DNA of 38,675 bases from Williamsia sp. (GCA_015069695.1 JADCRZ010000052.1:1-38675), one strand, 5' to 3'. Shown: positions 16,049-25,413, counted from the stretch's first letter. Notes: generated by a model not told the origin, from the sequence alone. Numbers and translations: made by a program.

Positions 16049-16160
16049 ACGGTATTGGATTTATCACTATTGATTACCAGGTCTGTATTAAGGAACAGGC
16101 CTGGATATGCGCAATCAAAAAACACCGGTTTATAACGCATTTTTCAAAGCTGCATTGTAC

Positions 16161-16988
16161 TTATTGTAAACTTACATGAGCTGAGTTTACGGCCTGTCCG
16201 AAGAAAAGACCGGCCTGTTTATCAAACCCCTCGGTGGAGTCAGTAGTGTAAAAGAATCTCCTTCCTTCCTGCGTACATGTTTGCGCTAAGTCTACGTGCC
16301 GCTGCAGGTAATCGTCCAAACTGGCAGCTACGATTGCCCCCTGCGCAACCAGCTGAATATGGGGAGGAATAAATTCCTGTATCTTATTTTGGAGCAGCGG
16401 ATAATGCGTGCAGGCAAGCAGGATCATGTCGATGCCATCGGATTGCGAGAGCAATCCATCTATATGCTTTTTAACGAAGTAATCAGCGCCCGGCCCCCTG
16501 TGCTCGCCATTTTCAATCAGTGGAACCCACATAGGACAAGCTTCCTGGAATACCTTGATGCCGGGAAAAAATTTCTGGATCTCCAGCAGGTAAGAGCCGG
16601 ATTGAACAGTACCGGTGGTGGCCAGGACGCCAACCTGTTTTGTTCGGGTAAGCTGTCCGATGATCTCAGAAGTAGGACGGATTACTCCCAGCACCCTGCG
16701 TGCCGGATCCTCCTTTGGCAGATCAACCTGCTGGATGGTGCGGAGCGCTTTCGCCGAAGCTGTGTTGCAGGCTAGTATGATTAAAGGACATCCTTGGTCG
16801 AACAACCATTGAACACATTGCAGCGTGTACTGGTAAACGGTTTCAAACGAGCGGGTTCCGTAAGGCGTACGGGCATTGTCGCCCAGGTAGAGATAATCGT
16901 ATCGGGGCAGGCGGGCGATGATCTCTTTTAACACGGTCAGTCCGCCATAGCCTGAATCAAACACGCCGATGGGACGCATGGATTCCAT
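16161..16988 (-). CDS. murI: Glutamate racemase
   Basis: This protein of about 275 residues makes D-glutamate for peptidoglycan. The two catalytic cysteines are in place: Cys74 in ILACNTAS and Cys193 in LLACTHYP. The N-terminal IGVFDSGYGGLTVLKE carries the conserved Asp and Ser. The start at 16988 (MESMRPIG) is chosen, though 16979 (MRPIG) is equally possible. Extending to 17030 would translate back through the terminator hairpin at 17011-17041 and is rejected. Gene order places it just past the terminator of the bamA-ompH run, on the same strand, a neighbourhood common in Bacteroidota. Confidence 0.96.
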   Translation of the reverse strand: MESMRPIGVFDSGYGGLTVLKEIIARLPRYDYLYLGDNARTPYGTRSFETVYQYTLQCVQWLFDQGCPLIILACNTASAKALRTIQQVDLPKEDPARRVLGVIRPTSEIIGQLTRTKQVGVLATTGTVQSGSYLLEIQKFFPGIKVFQEACPMWVPLIENGEHRGPGADYFVKKHIDGLLSQSDGIDMILLACTHYPLLQNKIQEFIPPHIQLVAQGAIVAASLDDYLQRHVDLAQTCTQEGRRFFYTTDSTEGFDKQAGLFFGQAVNSAHVSLQ

Positions 16989-17010
16989 AATTATTGCGTG
17001 GGTATACGAA

Positions 17011-17041
17011 AGAAAAAAGCCGGTAAACATTTACCGGCTTT
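17011..17041 (-). terminator. Intrinsic terminator at the end of the bamA-ompH run
   Basis: AAAGCCGGTAAA (17016-17027) pairs perfectly with TTTACCGGCTTT (17030-17041) around a two-base loop. On the minus strand it is followed by TTTTTTC. It sits five bases past the ompH stop and ends the long minus-strand run before murI. Confidence 0.85.
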
Positions 17042-17045
17042 CTAT

Positions 17046-17561
17046 TTATTTTATACCTAATTTCTTTTTTACCAGGGCCATTAGATCATCGCCGGGAGGG
17101 CCAACGATCACCATTTCCTTGGGTAAAACATAGGTGTATCCGTTTTCTTTGGCAACTGCCTGAACAGCATCGGTAGCCTTTTTCTCAATAGGAGCAGAAA
17201 GTTCCTGCTGCTTTTTTTGCAGCTCATCCTGGATGCGTTGTTCTTCACCTGCCATCGCCTGGCTTTGCTGCTGCAGCGCAGTGCGTTTTACTTCGCGCTG
17301 TGCAGGCGTCAGCTTCCCGGAATCCTGTATAAATTTCTGCACATCCTGGTTAAATACATTTTGCTTTTCTGTTGCGTTGTTAACCAACGCATCGCGGTAC
17401 TGCGTTAGGGAAGAATCCGCTTTTTTGGCTTCCGGCATAGCGGTTATAATTTCGCTGATGCTGATATAACCAACTTTCATCTGGGCTTTTGCCTGACCCT
17501 GAACAAAGAGCAAAGCTGCGGTGGATAAGATAAAGGCAGCTGTTTTTTTTACGTACTTCAT
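17046..17561 (-). CDS. OmpH/Skp-family periplasmic chaperone (second copy)
   Basis: This 171-residue protein has a signal peptide ending near QAKAQ, followed by MKVGYISISEIITAMPEAKKAD, the typical opening strand of Skp-like chaperones. A long, highly charged, Gln/Lys-rich coiled-coil region covers about residues 60-135 and forms the tentacles that cradle unfolded outer-membrane proteins. The C-terminal strand GYTYVLPKEMV returns to the body of the fold. It lies 100 bases downstream of a paralogue and then ends at a terminator. Two Skp-like genes after bamA are usual in this phylum. The 100-base spacer holds an odd hairpin at 17577-17605. Confidence 0.93.
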   Translation of the reverse strand: MKYVKKTAAFILSTAALLFVQGQAKAQMKVGYISISEIITAMPEAKKADSSLTQYRDALVNNATEKQNVFNQDVQKFIQDSGKLTPAQREVKRTALQQQSQAMAGEEQRIQDELQKKQQELSAPIEKKATDAVQAVAKENGYTYVLPKEMVIVGPPGDDLMALVKKKLGIK

Positions 17562-17576
17562 ATGTTTGTTTTCCCC

Positions 17577-17605
17577 AGAGGAATGTTACTTTATTCCTCT
17601 TTTTT
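17577..17605 (+). terminator. Terminator-shaped hairpin facing against the operon
   Basis: AGAGGAAT (17577-17584) pairs with ATTCCTCT (17593-17600) and is followed on the plus strand by TTTTTCTTTTTTT. The genes on both sides run on the minus strand, where this hairpin falls in the leader of the second ompH gene. It would end an antisense transcript or act as an mRNA stabiliser. Confidence 0.5.
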
Positions 17606-17661
17606 CTTTTTTTAGTTGAAATATTTGGTGATAAAGTTGTTTAGTTGCGCAGTATTTTTCT

Positions 17662-18174
17662 CTATTTAACGCCCAGCTCTTTTAATACGTCCTCGCTCTT
17701 ATCCAATTTTGGGTCGGCAAAGATAACAGTTATTCCTTCACTTTTATCCAAAATAAAATCATATAACCGGGCCGAAGCGATTTTTTGAATGGCATTGTAC
17801 ACTTTATCCTGTACCGGCTTTACCAGATCCTGCCTCCTTTTAAACAAATCACCTTCAAAGCCAAACCGTTTGCGCTGCAGGTCGCGGATTTCTTTTTCTT
17901 TTATAAAGATCTCATCCTCCCGCTTTTTTTTCAACTCATTGCTCAGCATTACCTGCTCGCCTTCATAATCCTTGTACATTTTATCCAATGCACCTTGCTT
18001 GTCGTCAATCTCCTTTTGCCATTGTTCGCTGATCTGGTCAAGCTTTTTCTGCGCTTCCTTGTATTCGGTCATTCTTTCCAGAATGTATTTGGTATCCACG
18101 ATGGCATAGCGCTGTGCGGAAGCAGCACCGGATAAGGTACACAGCAATGCGCCTATGAACAATACTTTTTTCAT
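17662..18174 (-). CDS. OmpH/Skp-family periplasmic chaperone (first copy)
   Basis: This 170-residue protein starts MKKVLFIGALLCTLSGAASAQ, a signal peptide, then RYAIVDTKYILERMTEYKEA, the Skp-type opening. A coiled-coil rich in Glu, Lys and Gln spans about residues 40-120 and is followed by a strand DFILDKSEGITVIFAD. It acts in the periplasm, holding unfolded beta-barrel proteins on their way to BamA, which is encoded 44 bases upstream. It differs considerably from the second copy, so the two are likely old paralogues. Confidence 0.94.
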   Translation of the reverse strand: MKKVLFIGALLCTLSGAASAQRYAIVDTKYILERMTEYKEAQKKLDQISEQWQKEIDDKQGALDKMYKDYEGEQVMLSNELKKKREDEIFIKEKEIRDLQRKRFGFEGDLFKRRQDLVKPVQDKVYNAIQKIASARLYDFILDKSEGITVIFADPKLDKSEDVLKELGVK

Positions 18175-18218
18175 TGTTTCGTATCTGTTTTAATAATTAA
18201 CTGATAAGGTTTTAACGG

Positions 18219-20966
18219 CTATTCAGGTTCATAACCCAGCATAAAGGTAAATCTTGTTGCGTCTTTGAATGCAGCACCGGGTTTCAGGCGGTCGAACCCG
18301 ACACCGTAATCAAACCCAAGCAAACCAAACATGGGCAGGAAGAAGCGCATACCCACCCCTGCGCTCCTGCGCAACCTGAACGGATTGTAATCTTTATAGT
18401 TGTACCAACCATTGGCCGCTTCAAAGAACGTAAGTCCGTAAATGGTGCTGCTGGGGTTGGTTGTAAACGGATAGCGCAATTCAAGGGTGTATTTGTTGAA
18501 CATCGTAAAGAACTGCCTTGCCTGCTGCTGGTCCGGATTGACCTTTGGATCTGAATTGTCATAAACCGGATAGCCGCGGTGGGCAATAATATCGTATCCA
18601 AGCAGGCCGTAGTTGTTTGTCAAACCGGCATCACCCACCTGGAAGCGTTCAAACGGTGAAAAGTCGAGCTTGCTGTTATACCTTCCCATGAAACCAAACT
18701 TGGCGGCTGCCTTCAGCACAAACTGCCGGCTCTTATCAGCACCCATTGGTTTGCCCAGGGGCACATACCACTCTCCATTGAACCGCCATTTGTGAAACTC
18801 CGGCAGTTTGTATGGATTGGAGGAAGTAACAATCGACGGATTGATGAGCGAGTAGGGTGGCGTAAACTGTCCGCTGAGCGTAAAGGTAGAACCGCTTTTC
18901 GGGAAGATGGGCTGGTCGATAGAAGACCGCGACAGGGCCAGCTTCACACTCAGGTTGGTAGCGGTTACATTGCTCAGTCCCGGGAACAGGTTGGGGTAGT
19001 TGCGCAATTTGTACTGGGTGAGGTTCAGCGAGTAGACCAGGGTGAAAAAGTCATCCGGCCATTTCAGCTGCTTACCCAACGCGATCGATACCCCGATGTT
19101 TTTCAGGTAAGACGTATCGCCGGCACCTTTGCTGTACAGCCCTGTGTAAGGGTTGTAAGCGTTGGAGTATTTGGTATTGTACAAGCTAACCGTAAAGGAG
19201 TTGCGCTTTTTACCACCCAGCCAGGGTTCTGTAAAGGAAAAGTTGTAGGAGCGGAAAGCACGTCCGTTACTCTGTACGCGCATGCTCAGCTTTTGTCCGT
19301 CGCCGGTAGGCAGCGGATCCCAGGAGTTCTTGTTCAGAATATTCTTGATAGAGAAGTTGTTGAATGAGATACCCAGCGTACCGGTAAGCCCGATGCCACC
19401 GCCCCAGCCGGCAGAAAGTTCCAGTTGGTCTGACGATTTTTCTTCTACGGTGTAGTTGATATCCACCGTACCGTCTTCCTGGTTGGGAACAGGGTCGATG
19501 CCGATTTTTTCCTGGTTGAAATAATTCAGGTTGGCGATCTCACGCTGTGAGCGCACGATATCAGCACGGCTGAACAGCTCTCCCGGAACGGTTCTGAGTT
19601 CGCGGCGGATCACGTATTCCTTGGTCTTTTCGTTTCCGCTGATGTTGACATTTTTAATGGTGGCCTGCGGACCTTCTACAATGCGGATCTCATGATCGAT
19701 CGTATCGTTGTACACCGCCGTTTCCACCGGGTTGATCTGGAAGAAGAGATAACCATCATCCTGGTACAGTCCGCTGATATCACCTCCTTCCTGGCTCATC
19801 CTCAATTTTTTGTTCAGGGTCTCCAGGTTGTACACATCACCCTTTTTGATGCCCAGGATAACAGAGAGCAGGGAGTCGGAATATTTTGTATTTCCTCTCC
19901 AGGAAACATTGCCAAAGTAGTACTTATGGCCTTCCTCTACTTTTATATCAATATCGAGGTTGCCGTTCTTGGTATAATACTGTGTATCAGCTACGATCGA
20001 AGCATCCCGGTATCCCAATGAGTTGTAGTATTCCAGCAGCTTTTCCTTGTCTTCCTCGTACTTTTTTTCATTGAACTTGGCCGAGCTGAACTTAAACCGG
20101 AAATAAGGATCAAGCAGTTCCTTTGTTTTGGAGAAGGAAAGAAAACCCCAGTCGTGCAGGTAATTTTTAAAGGAAACAGGTTTGGTAACACCATATACGC
20201 TGCTGTCTTTTGCGGGGAACAGGGTAAGCTTGCTCACCTCTTTGGTGCCTTTCAGCTGTTTTTTCAAACGGATCTCGCTTACATTCTCATTTCCGAAAAA
20301 GTTGACCTGGTTGATATGTACCTTGTTGCCTTTGTCGATGATAAAGACCAGGTTGCGGGAGTTGGTCAGGCTGGGTTCGTTTTCTTCTACCGCTCTAACT
20401 GTTACTCCCTTAAAGCCTTTTTCGCTGTAGAATTTCTGGATGTTTTCAGTCCCGATCATCTTTGCATTTTCCGTGATCAGGCTTCCTTGCTTCAGGCCCG
20501 TTTTTTTGCCCAGGTCTTCTACCTCGGATTTTTTTGCGCCCCTGTAAATAATACGGGAAGCCCTGGGTCTTTCCTGCACCTGTATTTCGATCGATAAGTT
20601 GGTGCCTTCCAGTTTGGTAAAGTAAATCTGTACGTCGGAAAACAAGTTTTGTTTCCAGAGGTTGGTGATGGCCTTGCTGAAATTATCGCCGCCGGGAATC
20701 AGGATTTTATCACCAACAGAAATGCCTGAAATAGTAGACAGCAGGGCGGCATCCAGAAATTTGGTACCGGTCACCTTGATCGCCGCAATGGTGTATTCCT
20801 TGGGATTTTTTGCATCGTTGATGGCCTGGAGCTCATCATTGTTTACAGAGGAAGGTTTGGAAGTATCTGCCCCCCCGGGTTTGGTAGTATCCGAAACCTG
20901 GGCTTGGGTGACAGAAGCGAGCAAAACAGCCAGTAAAAAAAATACGACCGGTAATTTTTTCTGCAT
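18219..20966 (-). CDS. bamA: Outer-membrane protein assembly factor BamA
   Basis: This 915-residue Omp85 protein folds and inserts beta-barrel proteins into the outer membrane. It begins with a signal peptide (MQKKLPVVFFLLAVLLASVTQAQ), then an Asp/Thr/Ser/Pro-rich linker to about residue 55. A POTRA array follows to about 500, with repeats such as YTIAAIKVTGTKFLD, KVHINQVNFFGNENVSE and ATIKNVNISGNEKTKE. The barrel comes last, opening near ELSAGWGGGIGLTGTLGISF and including SFTEPWLGG. It is somewhat longer than the E. coli protein. The final residues are MLGYEPE, not the terminal Phe/Trp of most barrels; the nearest aromatic positions are internal. It lies between uppS and two Skp-like chaperones, the standard order in this phylum. 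Confidence 0.96.
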   Translation of the reverse strand: MQKKLPVVFFLLAVLLASVTQAQVSDTTKPGGADTSKPSSVNNDELQAINDAKNPKEYTIAAIKVTGTKFLDAALLSTISGISVGDKILIPGGDNFSKAITNLWKQNLFSDVQIYFTKLEGTNLSIEIQVQERPRASRIIYRGAKKSEVEDLGKKTGLKQGSLITENAKMIGTENIQKFYSEKGFKGVTVRAVEENEPSLTNSRNLVFIIDKGNKVHINQVNFFGNENVSEIRLKKQLKGTKEVSKLTLFPAKDSSVYGVTKPVSFKNYLHDWGFLSFSKTKELLDPYFRFKFSSAKFNEKKYEEDKEKLLEYYNSLGYRDASIVADTQYYTKNGNLDIDIKVEEGHKYYFGNVSWRGNTKYSDSLLSVILGIKKGDVYNLETLNKKLRMSQEGGDISGLYQDDGYLFFQINPVETAVYNDTIDHEIRIVEGPQATIKNVNISGNEKTKEYVIRRELRTVPGELFSRADIVRSQREIANLNYFNQEKIGIDPVPNQEDGTVDINYTVEEKSSDQLELSAGWGGGIGLTGTLGISFNNFSIKNILNKNSWDPLPTGDGQKLSMRVQSNGRAFRSYNFSFTEPWLGGKKRNSFTVSLYNTKYSNAYNPYTGLYSKGAGDTSYLKNIGVSIALGKQLKWPDDFFTLVYSLNLTQYKLRNYPNLFPGLSNVTATNLSVKLALSRSSIDQPIFPKSGSTFTLSGQFTPPYSLINPSIVTSSNPYKLPEFHKWRFNGEWYVPLGKPMGADKSRQFVLKAAAKFGFMGRYNSKLDFSPFERFQVGDAGLTNNYGLLGYDIIAHRGYPVYDNSDPKVNPDQQQARQFFTMFNKYTLELRYPFTTNPSSTIYGLTFFEAANGWYNYKDYNPFRLRRSAGVGMRFFLPMFGLLGFDYGVGFDRLKPGAAFKDATRFTFMLGYEPE

Positions 20967-21083
20967 TCAGTTGGCTTTATCTTTTATACTAATCAGCCTC
21001 TGAAGGCCAATCAAACTCATCATATTTAAATGGGGAAACGAGGCAAATTAGGGTGAATAATGAAAACGCTTTGTTAAATCTGG

Positions 21084-21866
21084 CTATTGCAAGGAGATCT
21101 GGGGTGAAGGAGAAAGCTCGGTATCCTGTACCTGTTCACTGGTTTTTCCAAAGCGCCGCTCCCGTTGCTGGAAGTCGATGATGGCTTCATAAAGGTTTTC
21201 CTTTCTGAAATCAGGCCAGCGGATAGCGGTAAAATAAAGCTCGGCATAAGCCAGTTGGTACAGCAGAAAATTGCTGATGCGGTATTCGCCGCCGGTCCGG
21301 ATCATCAGCGCCGGATCAGGAAAAGACCGGGTGCTGAGATAGTTCGACAGCGTGTCCTGCGTAATTTCTTCCGGGCGAAGGGTGCCTGCTTTTGCTTCCT
21401 CGGCAAGGGTCTTTACTGCATTCATCAGTTCCCAGCGAGAGCTGTAGCTTAAGGCCATCACCAGGTTAAGACCTGTATTTTTTGCTGTCAGCTGGATTGC
21501 TTCCAGCATTTCGTTCCGGGCATACGGCGGCAGCATATTCATGTCGCCGATCACATGGAGCCGGATATTATTTTTGTTCAGGGTCTCTACTTCCTTGCGG
21601 ATCGTATCCACCAGCAGTTCCATCAGGCCTGTAACTTCATAGGCAGGGCGATCCCAATTCTCGGTTGAAAACGCATACAGGGTCAAATACCCGATACCCA
21701 GTTCGGCACAACCCTCTACAATGTCGCGTACGCTTTCCACACCATGGTAATGACCAAACAACCTGTCCTCCCCTTTTTCTTTGGCCCAGCGTCCATTCCC
21801 ATCCATGATGATGGCAATGTGGTGCGGCAGTTGCTGCAGGTCAAGTTTCGCCTTGAGCGAATCCAT
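21084..21866 (-). CDS. uppS: Isoprenyl transferase (undecaprenyl diphosphate synthase)
   Basis: This 260-residue cis-prenyltransferase builds the C55 lipid carrier used for peptidoglycan and surface polysaccharides from isopentenyl diphosphate. The catalytic Asp22 is in IAIIMDGNGRWAKEKG; the later LTLYAFSTENWDRP and the C-terminal DPALMIRTGGEYRISNFLLYQ motifs complete the substrate and dimer-interface set. The C-terminal tail after FGKTSEQVQ is short and polar. It is soluble and lies on the inner face of the membrane. The gene is 66 bases downstream of a DUF6089 gene and 117 bases upstream of bamA, in one co-directional run. Confidence 0.97.
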   Translation of the reverse strand: MDSLKAKLDLQQLPHHIAIIMDGNGRWAKEKGEDRLFGHYHGVESVRDIVEGCAELGIGYLTLYAFSTENWDRPAYEVTGLMELLVDTIRKEVETLNKNNIRLHVIGDMNMLPPYARNEMLEAIQLTAKNTGLNLVMALSYSSRWELMNAVKTLAEEAKAGTLRPEEITQDTLSNYLSTRSFPDPALMIRTGGEYRISNFLLYQLAYAELYFTAIRWPDFRKENLYEAIIDFQQRERRFGKTSEQVQDTELSPSPQISLQ

Positions 21867-21932
21867 ACAATTGATTTGAGGGAGGTAAAATTATAAAAAA
21901 GATTCTGAAAGGCTGAAATAAAACTACCCCTC

Positions 21933-22793
21933 TTAGTTAGCGGTCGGACAGCGGTATGAGGTCAGGTTGAATGAAATCGTAAACTCAGCCATGATATACT
22001 GGTCTTTTTGTTTGGGATAACCACGCTGGCGGGCTGTTCCGTTTACAAAACCGATCAGCTCTCCTGTTTCATTGGAACGGTCCTGCATCAGTTCGGCCAG
22101 CGATGCCGATCCATCAGGCAGTTTGGGGAAGATAGAAGGGTCAACATAGGTGGTGCTTACATCATCCAGGTAGTCTGTATTGGTAAAGCGGTGTACAATT
22201 TCAAATCCGATGTTTACCCGGTCAGTCAGGTTATACTTTACACCCAGCCCGAAAGGAACGCAGATAGCCATGGTTCCGTATGGTTTGCGATCGGGGTAAA
22301 AGGCATATCCTTGTCCTTCGGTACCCAAAGGCCGCAGATAAATTTTCTGTCCATAATAATAGGCATACGGATCGTAGCTGAAGATGCCGGCTCCCAGGGT
22401 AAGATAAGGTGTGAACCGGTGATATGGGTCGCCCTGCACAAATTTGAAAAAATTAAAATCGCCCTGCAGGGTCAGCTCCCAGATATTGCTGTTAAAGCTC
22501 AGGTTTCTTCTGTGCTGGAACTCGTTCTTGGTTTCGTAAACGTCTGAATAACCCACTTTGGCAAAGTGGCCTGCAACACGCAGGGCTATATAATTGCTGA
22601 ACTGTTTGCGGAAGAAAAGGCCTAAGGCAGGCTTGGGTCTGTTGATCCGGGCGTTGGTGTTCAGATCGCCAAAATAATGTGCGGCACCCAGGGAAATACC
22701 AAACTCTCCCTCCTGAACGGTGCTTTCGTATTGTGAAAAAGCGCCCCCTGCAATAAGCATCAAAGCCGCAACGTAAAACAGACGTCTCTTCAT
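21933..22793 (-). CDS. DUF6089-type outer-membrane beta-barrel protein
   Basis: This 286-residue protein starts with a signal peptide (MKRRLFYVAALMLIAGGAFSQ) and continues as alternating polar and aromatic strands. These include EFGISLGAAHYFGDLN, FTPYLTLGAGIFSYDP and FGLGVKYNLTDRVNIGFEI, as expected of a small outer-membrane barrel. A conserved LNTNARINRPKPALGLFFRKQF stretch and a YFGDLN box are typical of the Bacteroidota DUF6089 family. Members are found between nadK and uppS/bamA, as here, which suggests a conserved envelope role, but the molecular function is unknown. The protein ends SFNLTSYRCPTAN, so the last strand is followed by a short tail. Confidence 0.9.
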   Translation of the reverse strand: MKRRLFYVAALMLIAGGAFSQYESTVQEGEFGISLGAAHYFGDLNTNARINRPKPALGLFFRKQFSNYIALRVAGHFAKVGYSDVYETKNEFQHRRNLSFNSNIWELTLQGDFNFFKFVQGDPYHRFTPYLTLGAGIFSYDPYAYYYGQKIYLRPLGTEGQGYAFYPDRKPYGTMAICVPFGLGVKYNLTDRVNIGFEIVHRFTNTDYLDDVSTTYVDPSIFPKLPDGSASLAELMQDRSNETGELIGFVNGTARQRGYPKQKDQYIMAEFTISFNLTSYRCPTAN

Positions 22794-22863
22794 AATTCAA
22801 CAAAATAACAGTTAATAATATTGTCTTGAACGCATTTTAGCCTTTTTATTGTAAAAAGCTCTG

Positions 22864-23742
22864 TTAATTTCTTTTGTCCAGGCCCCAGGAAAGTTTGGTG
22901 CGCAGGGTCTGCAAAAAGTTGTTTTCGTTTAACCTGATCAGGCTGATCGTGAATGCCTCCCGCTTTACAGCAAGCTGGATGTTCTTCTCCACCATCTCCT
23001 TTCTGGAATCAAGCGTACAGATAAACTCATCGGCCCGGCCTTCTACCTCAAAAGAAATCACATTGTTGTCAGGCACGATAATGGGCCGCACGTTCAGGTT
23101 GTGGGGTGCCACGGGTGTAATCACAAAGCTTCCCGAGTCCGGAAAAACTACGGGCCCGTTGCAGCTCAGCGAATAACCGGTTGATCCGGTGGGCGTAGCC
23201 ACAATCAATCCATCAGCCCAGTAGGAGTTCAGGAACTCGCCGTTCAGGTATGCATGGATATTGATCATGGGTGAAGCATCTGTTTTGTGGATGGCAAATT
23301 CATTGAGCGCATAAGGCACTTCTCCGAACAAGGGCTTGTTGGCATCCAGGTGGATCAGGGATCTTTTTTCAATCACATAGGTCCCGTTTACCAATGCGGT
23401 AACCGCACTGGCCATCTCATCTTTCCCGATGCTGGCCAGGAAACCCAACCGGCCAAAATTGATGCCAAGTACCGGAATGTTTTTGTTGCGCACCAGTGTG
23501 AGGGTATCAAGCAAGGTACCATCACCACCCAGGCTGATGACAAAATCGATCGACTCATCCAGGTCGGCTGATTCGTGAAACGTACGTACATCTTTGGGGA
23601 GGCGGATCGAAGATTTGATGCGGTAAAAAAGCGGCAGGTATACAATCGGTTCAATAGACCGCTTTATCAGTTCGTCGAAGAGATACTGCAGTTCGGTATA
23701 ATGATCCACGTCAACGATCCGGTTATAAACAGCGACCTTCAT
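22864..23742 (-). CDS. nadK: NAD kinase
   Basis: This 292-residue cytoplasmic enzyme phosphorylates NAD to NADP. The diagnostic GGDGT motif is at residues 72-76 (ISLGGDGTLLDTL), followed by GINFGRLGFLA, the NEFAIHK motif near residue 148, and the glycine-rich GLIVATPTGSTGYSLS stretch. Length is normal for the bacterial family. It lies between an Omp85-like gene and the DUF6089 gene on the same strand. The coupling of NADP synthesis with envelope genes is a positional habit of this phylum and does not imply a direct functional link. Confidence 0.97.
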   Translation of the reverse strand: MKVAVYNRIVDVDHYTELQYLFDELIKRSIEPIVYLPLFYRIKSSIRLPKDVRTFHESADLDESIDFVISLGGDGTLLDTLTLVRNKNIPVLGINFGRLGFLASIGKDEMASAVTALVNGTYVIEKRSLIHLDANKPLFGEVPYALNEFAIHKTDASPMINIHAYLNGEFLNSYWADGLIVATPTGSTGYSLSCNGPVVFPDSGSFVITPVAPHNLNVRPIIVPDNNVISFEVEGRADEFICTLDSRKEMVEKNIQLAVKREAFTISLIRLNENNFLQTLRTKLSWGLDKRN

Positions 23743-23828
23743 GGAAATTACAATTTAAGTTGAATGGTTTTTATCATGGCTGTTTACTGGAGCGATGACA
23801 TAGGAACAGCTCAACGGGCCGGCAGTCG

Positions 23829-25340
23829 TCAAAAATCATTTCTGATATGTAAAAATAATCCCTTTTGTGCTAACTGGTTAAAACTGTATTCAAACCGGAA
23901 CACAAAATCATAAAAGGTAACAATGTCCAGTCCGGCACCATATGTATGTAAAAGCCGGTTGGTAAGGGGGTTGTGATAAGGGTCCCTGCTGTATGAGTAA
24001 CCTGCATCCGCATACGTTTTCAAATAAATGCGGAAAGGAATCCGGTCGAGCGAACGGAACCGATTAAAGAGCGGTACAGAAAAATTGAGCACTTCCCTGC
24101 GCAGGGTACTGCGCACCATGCCACCCGCTACCCCATCGATCACATATTTCTCCAGTCCGCGCAGGTAAGCATCGCCATAGCCCAGCATCCGCAGGTTTAC
24201 ATAAGGCTGGTCAAAAGGAACCTTGACAACCCCGTATCCCTGCAGTCCGAAAAATAGTTTATTGGCTACTTTCCATCCAATGGTCCCCCGTGCATTTACC
24301 TGCCAGAGGTTCATATCCTTGCTGATCCCCCGCTTGGTAAAGCTGGCGTCGCCGGTGAAGCCTGTGAGGGGATAGATAATATAATCAGCATTGTTGTATT
24401 CAACCGTATAAATAAATTCCGGGTAGGCAATGCTTAGTTTGTTGTTGCTGTAATAATTCGGGTTTGCCAGCAAAACAGCCCGGTCTATCTTGTTGATATT
24501 GTAAGCCAGCCGGAGGGTATGTCTTGTACGGATGGCGGGCCGGTAAGTATACGTAAGGGTTGCGTTGAACTGCTCATTGAGCACCTGCTTGTGAAACAAG
24601 CTGTGAAAAAGGGTATCGGGCACGTTGCGCGGCAGGGTAAGCGGAATAAACCGCTGCTCATTGTCCTGGGTAAGGTAGTTGACTTCCTTGGCCGTCGTAT
24701 AAGAAAGACTTATGCCAAAGCCGTGTTTGAGTGTTTTGTCTGCATTGGGCTGCTCATAAGAAAACTGCAGCTGGGGGGTATAGCCGTTGATGAACTGGGC
24801 TTTCAATTTGTCGTTCCGCCCGGTTACGTTGTAGTAGGCAAATTTTGCCCCGTAGTTCACCCGGTCTATTCCATATCCCTGCTTGGCCCATTCGGTCAGG
24901 TTGCGGTCTACCGGTTTAAAGAAAGGAAACGGAAACAGGTACCATCTTTCTTTTACATCTACCGCCACGTCTACGCTTGAGCTGTAAACCCGCTGCAGGG
25001 TGATCACCACTTCATTGAACAGACGGGTATTCATCAACTGCCTGCGGGCCTGTTCAATCCGCTTGAGCACTTCATCAATTACAAGAGAATCGCCGACATG
25101 AAAAGAAAATTCCCGTTCAATGATGTAGGGCTTTGTTTTTTTATTGCCTGTAATGATGATGTTGTTGATGGCATAAGGGCGTGCCGGAAAGCTGGTATCA
25201 TGCAGGCCGGCGGTATCAGCGGAATCAGAGAGGGTGCCGGTGGGTGGCTGCACGGGATCTGCAAATTGGCCCAGGAGATGACAGGAAATGATGACGCAAA
25301 ATGATACAAGCAGATATTTTTTGGCAATACAATGCATCAA
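23829..25340 (-). CDS. POTRA-containing Omp85/BamA-TamA-like outer-membrane protein
   Basis: This 503-residue protein has a signal peptide (MHCIAKKYLLVSFCVIISCHLLG; the start could be either of two adjacent ATGs at 25340 or 25337). One POTRA-like module follows (about residues 55-135: YAINNIIITGNKKTKPYIIEREF ... VDVAVDVKERWYLFPFP). The remainder is a barrel of short beta-hairpins ending in Phe (HIRNDF). It is much shorter than BamA, with a single POTRA domain. The family is a second Omp85-like protein of Bacteroidota whose role is not established; it might assemble or translocate specific surface proteins. It lies between a CBS-domain gene and nadK. Confidence 0.88.
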   Translation of the reverse strand: MMHCIAKKYLLVSFCVIISCHLLGQFADPVQPPTGTLSDSADTAGLHDTSFPARPYAINNIIITGNKKTKPYIIEREFSFHVGDSLVIDEVLKRIEQARRQLMNTRLFNEVVITLQRVYSSSVDVAVDVKERWYLFPFPFFKPVDRNLTEWAKQGYGIDRVNYGAKFAYYNVTGRNDKLKAQFINGYTPQLQFSYEQPNADKTLKHGFGISLSYTTAKEVNYLTQDNEQRFIPLTLPRNVPDTLFHSLFHKQVLNEQFNATLTYTYRPAIRTRHTLRLAYNINKIDRAVLLANPNYYSNNKLSIAYPEFIYTVEYNNADYIIYPLTGFTGDASFTKRGISKDMNLWQVNARGTIGWKVANKLFFGLQGYGVVKVPFDQPYVNLRMLGYGDAYLRGLEKYVIDGVAGGMVRSTLRREVLNFSVPLFNRFRSLDRIPFRIYLKTYADAGYSYSRDPYHNPLTNRLLHTYGAGLDIVTFYDFVFRFEYSFNQLAQKGLFLHIRNDF

Positions 25341-25413
25341 TGCGTCCTTGGCTGGTAATATATTTTTTAGTTAAAAGCAGGAGGTTGCCGGGGTTAGACA
25401 GAATACCGGATAA

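Noticed and set aside
16989-17030. N-terminal extension of MurI to an ATG at 17030
   Set aside because: The added residues translate through the terminator hairpin at 17011-17041 and do not resemble MurI.
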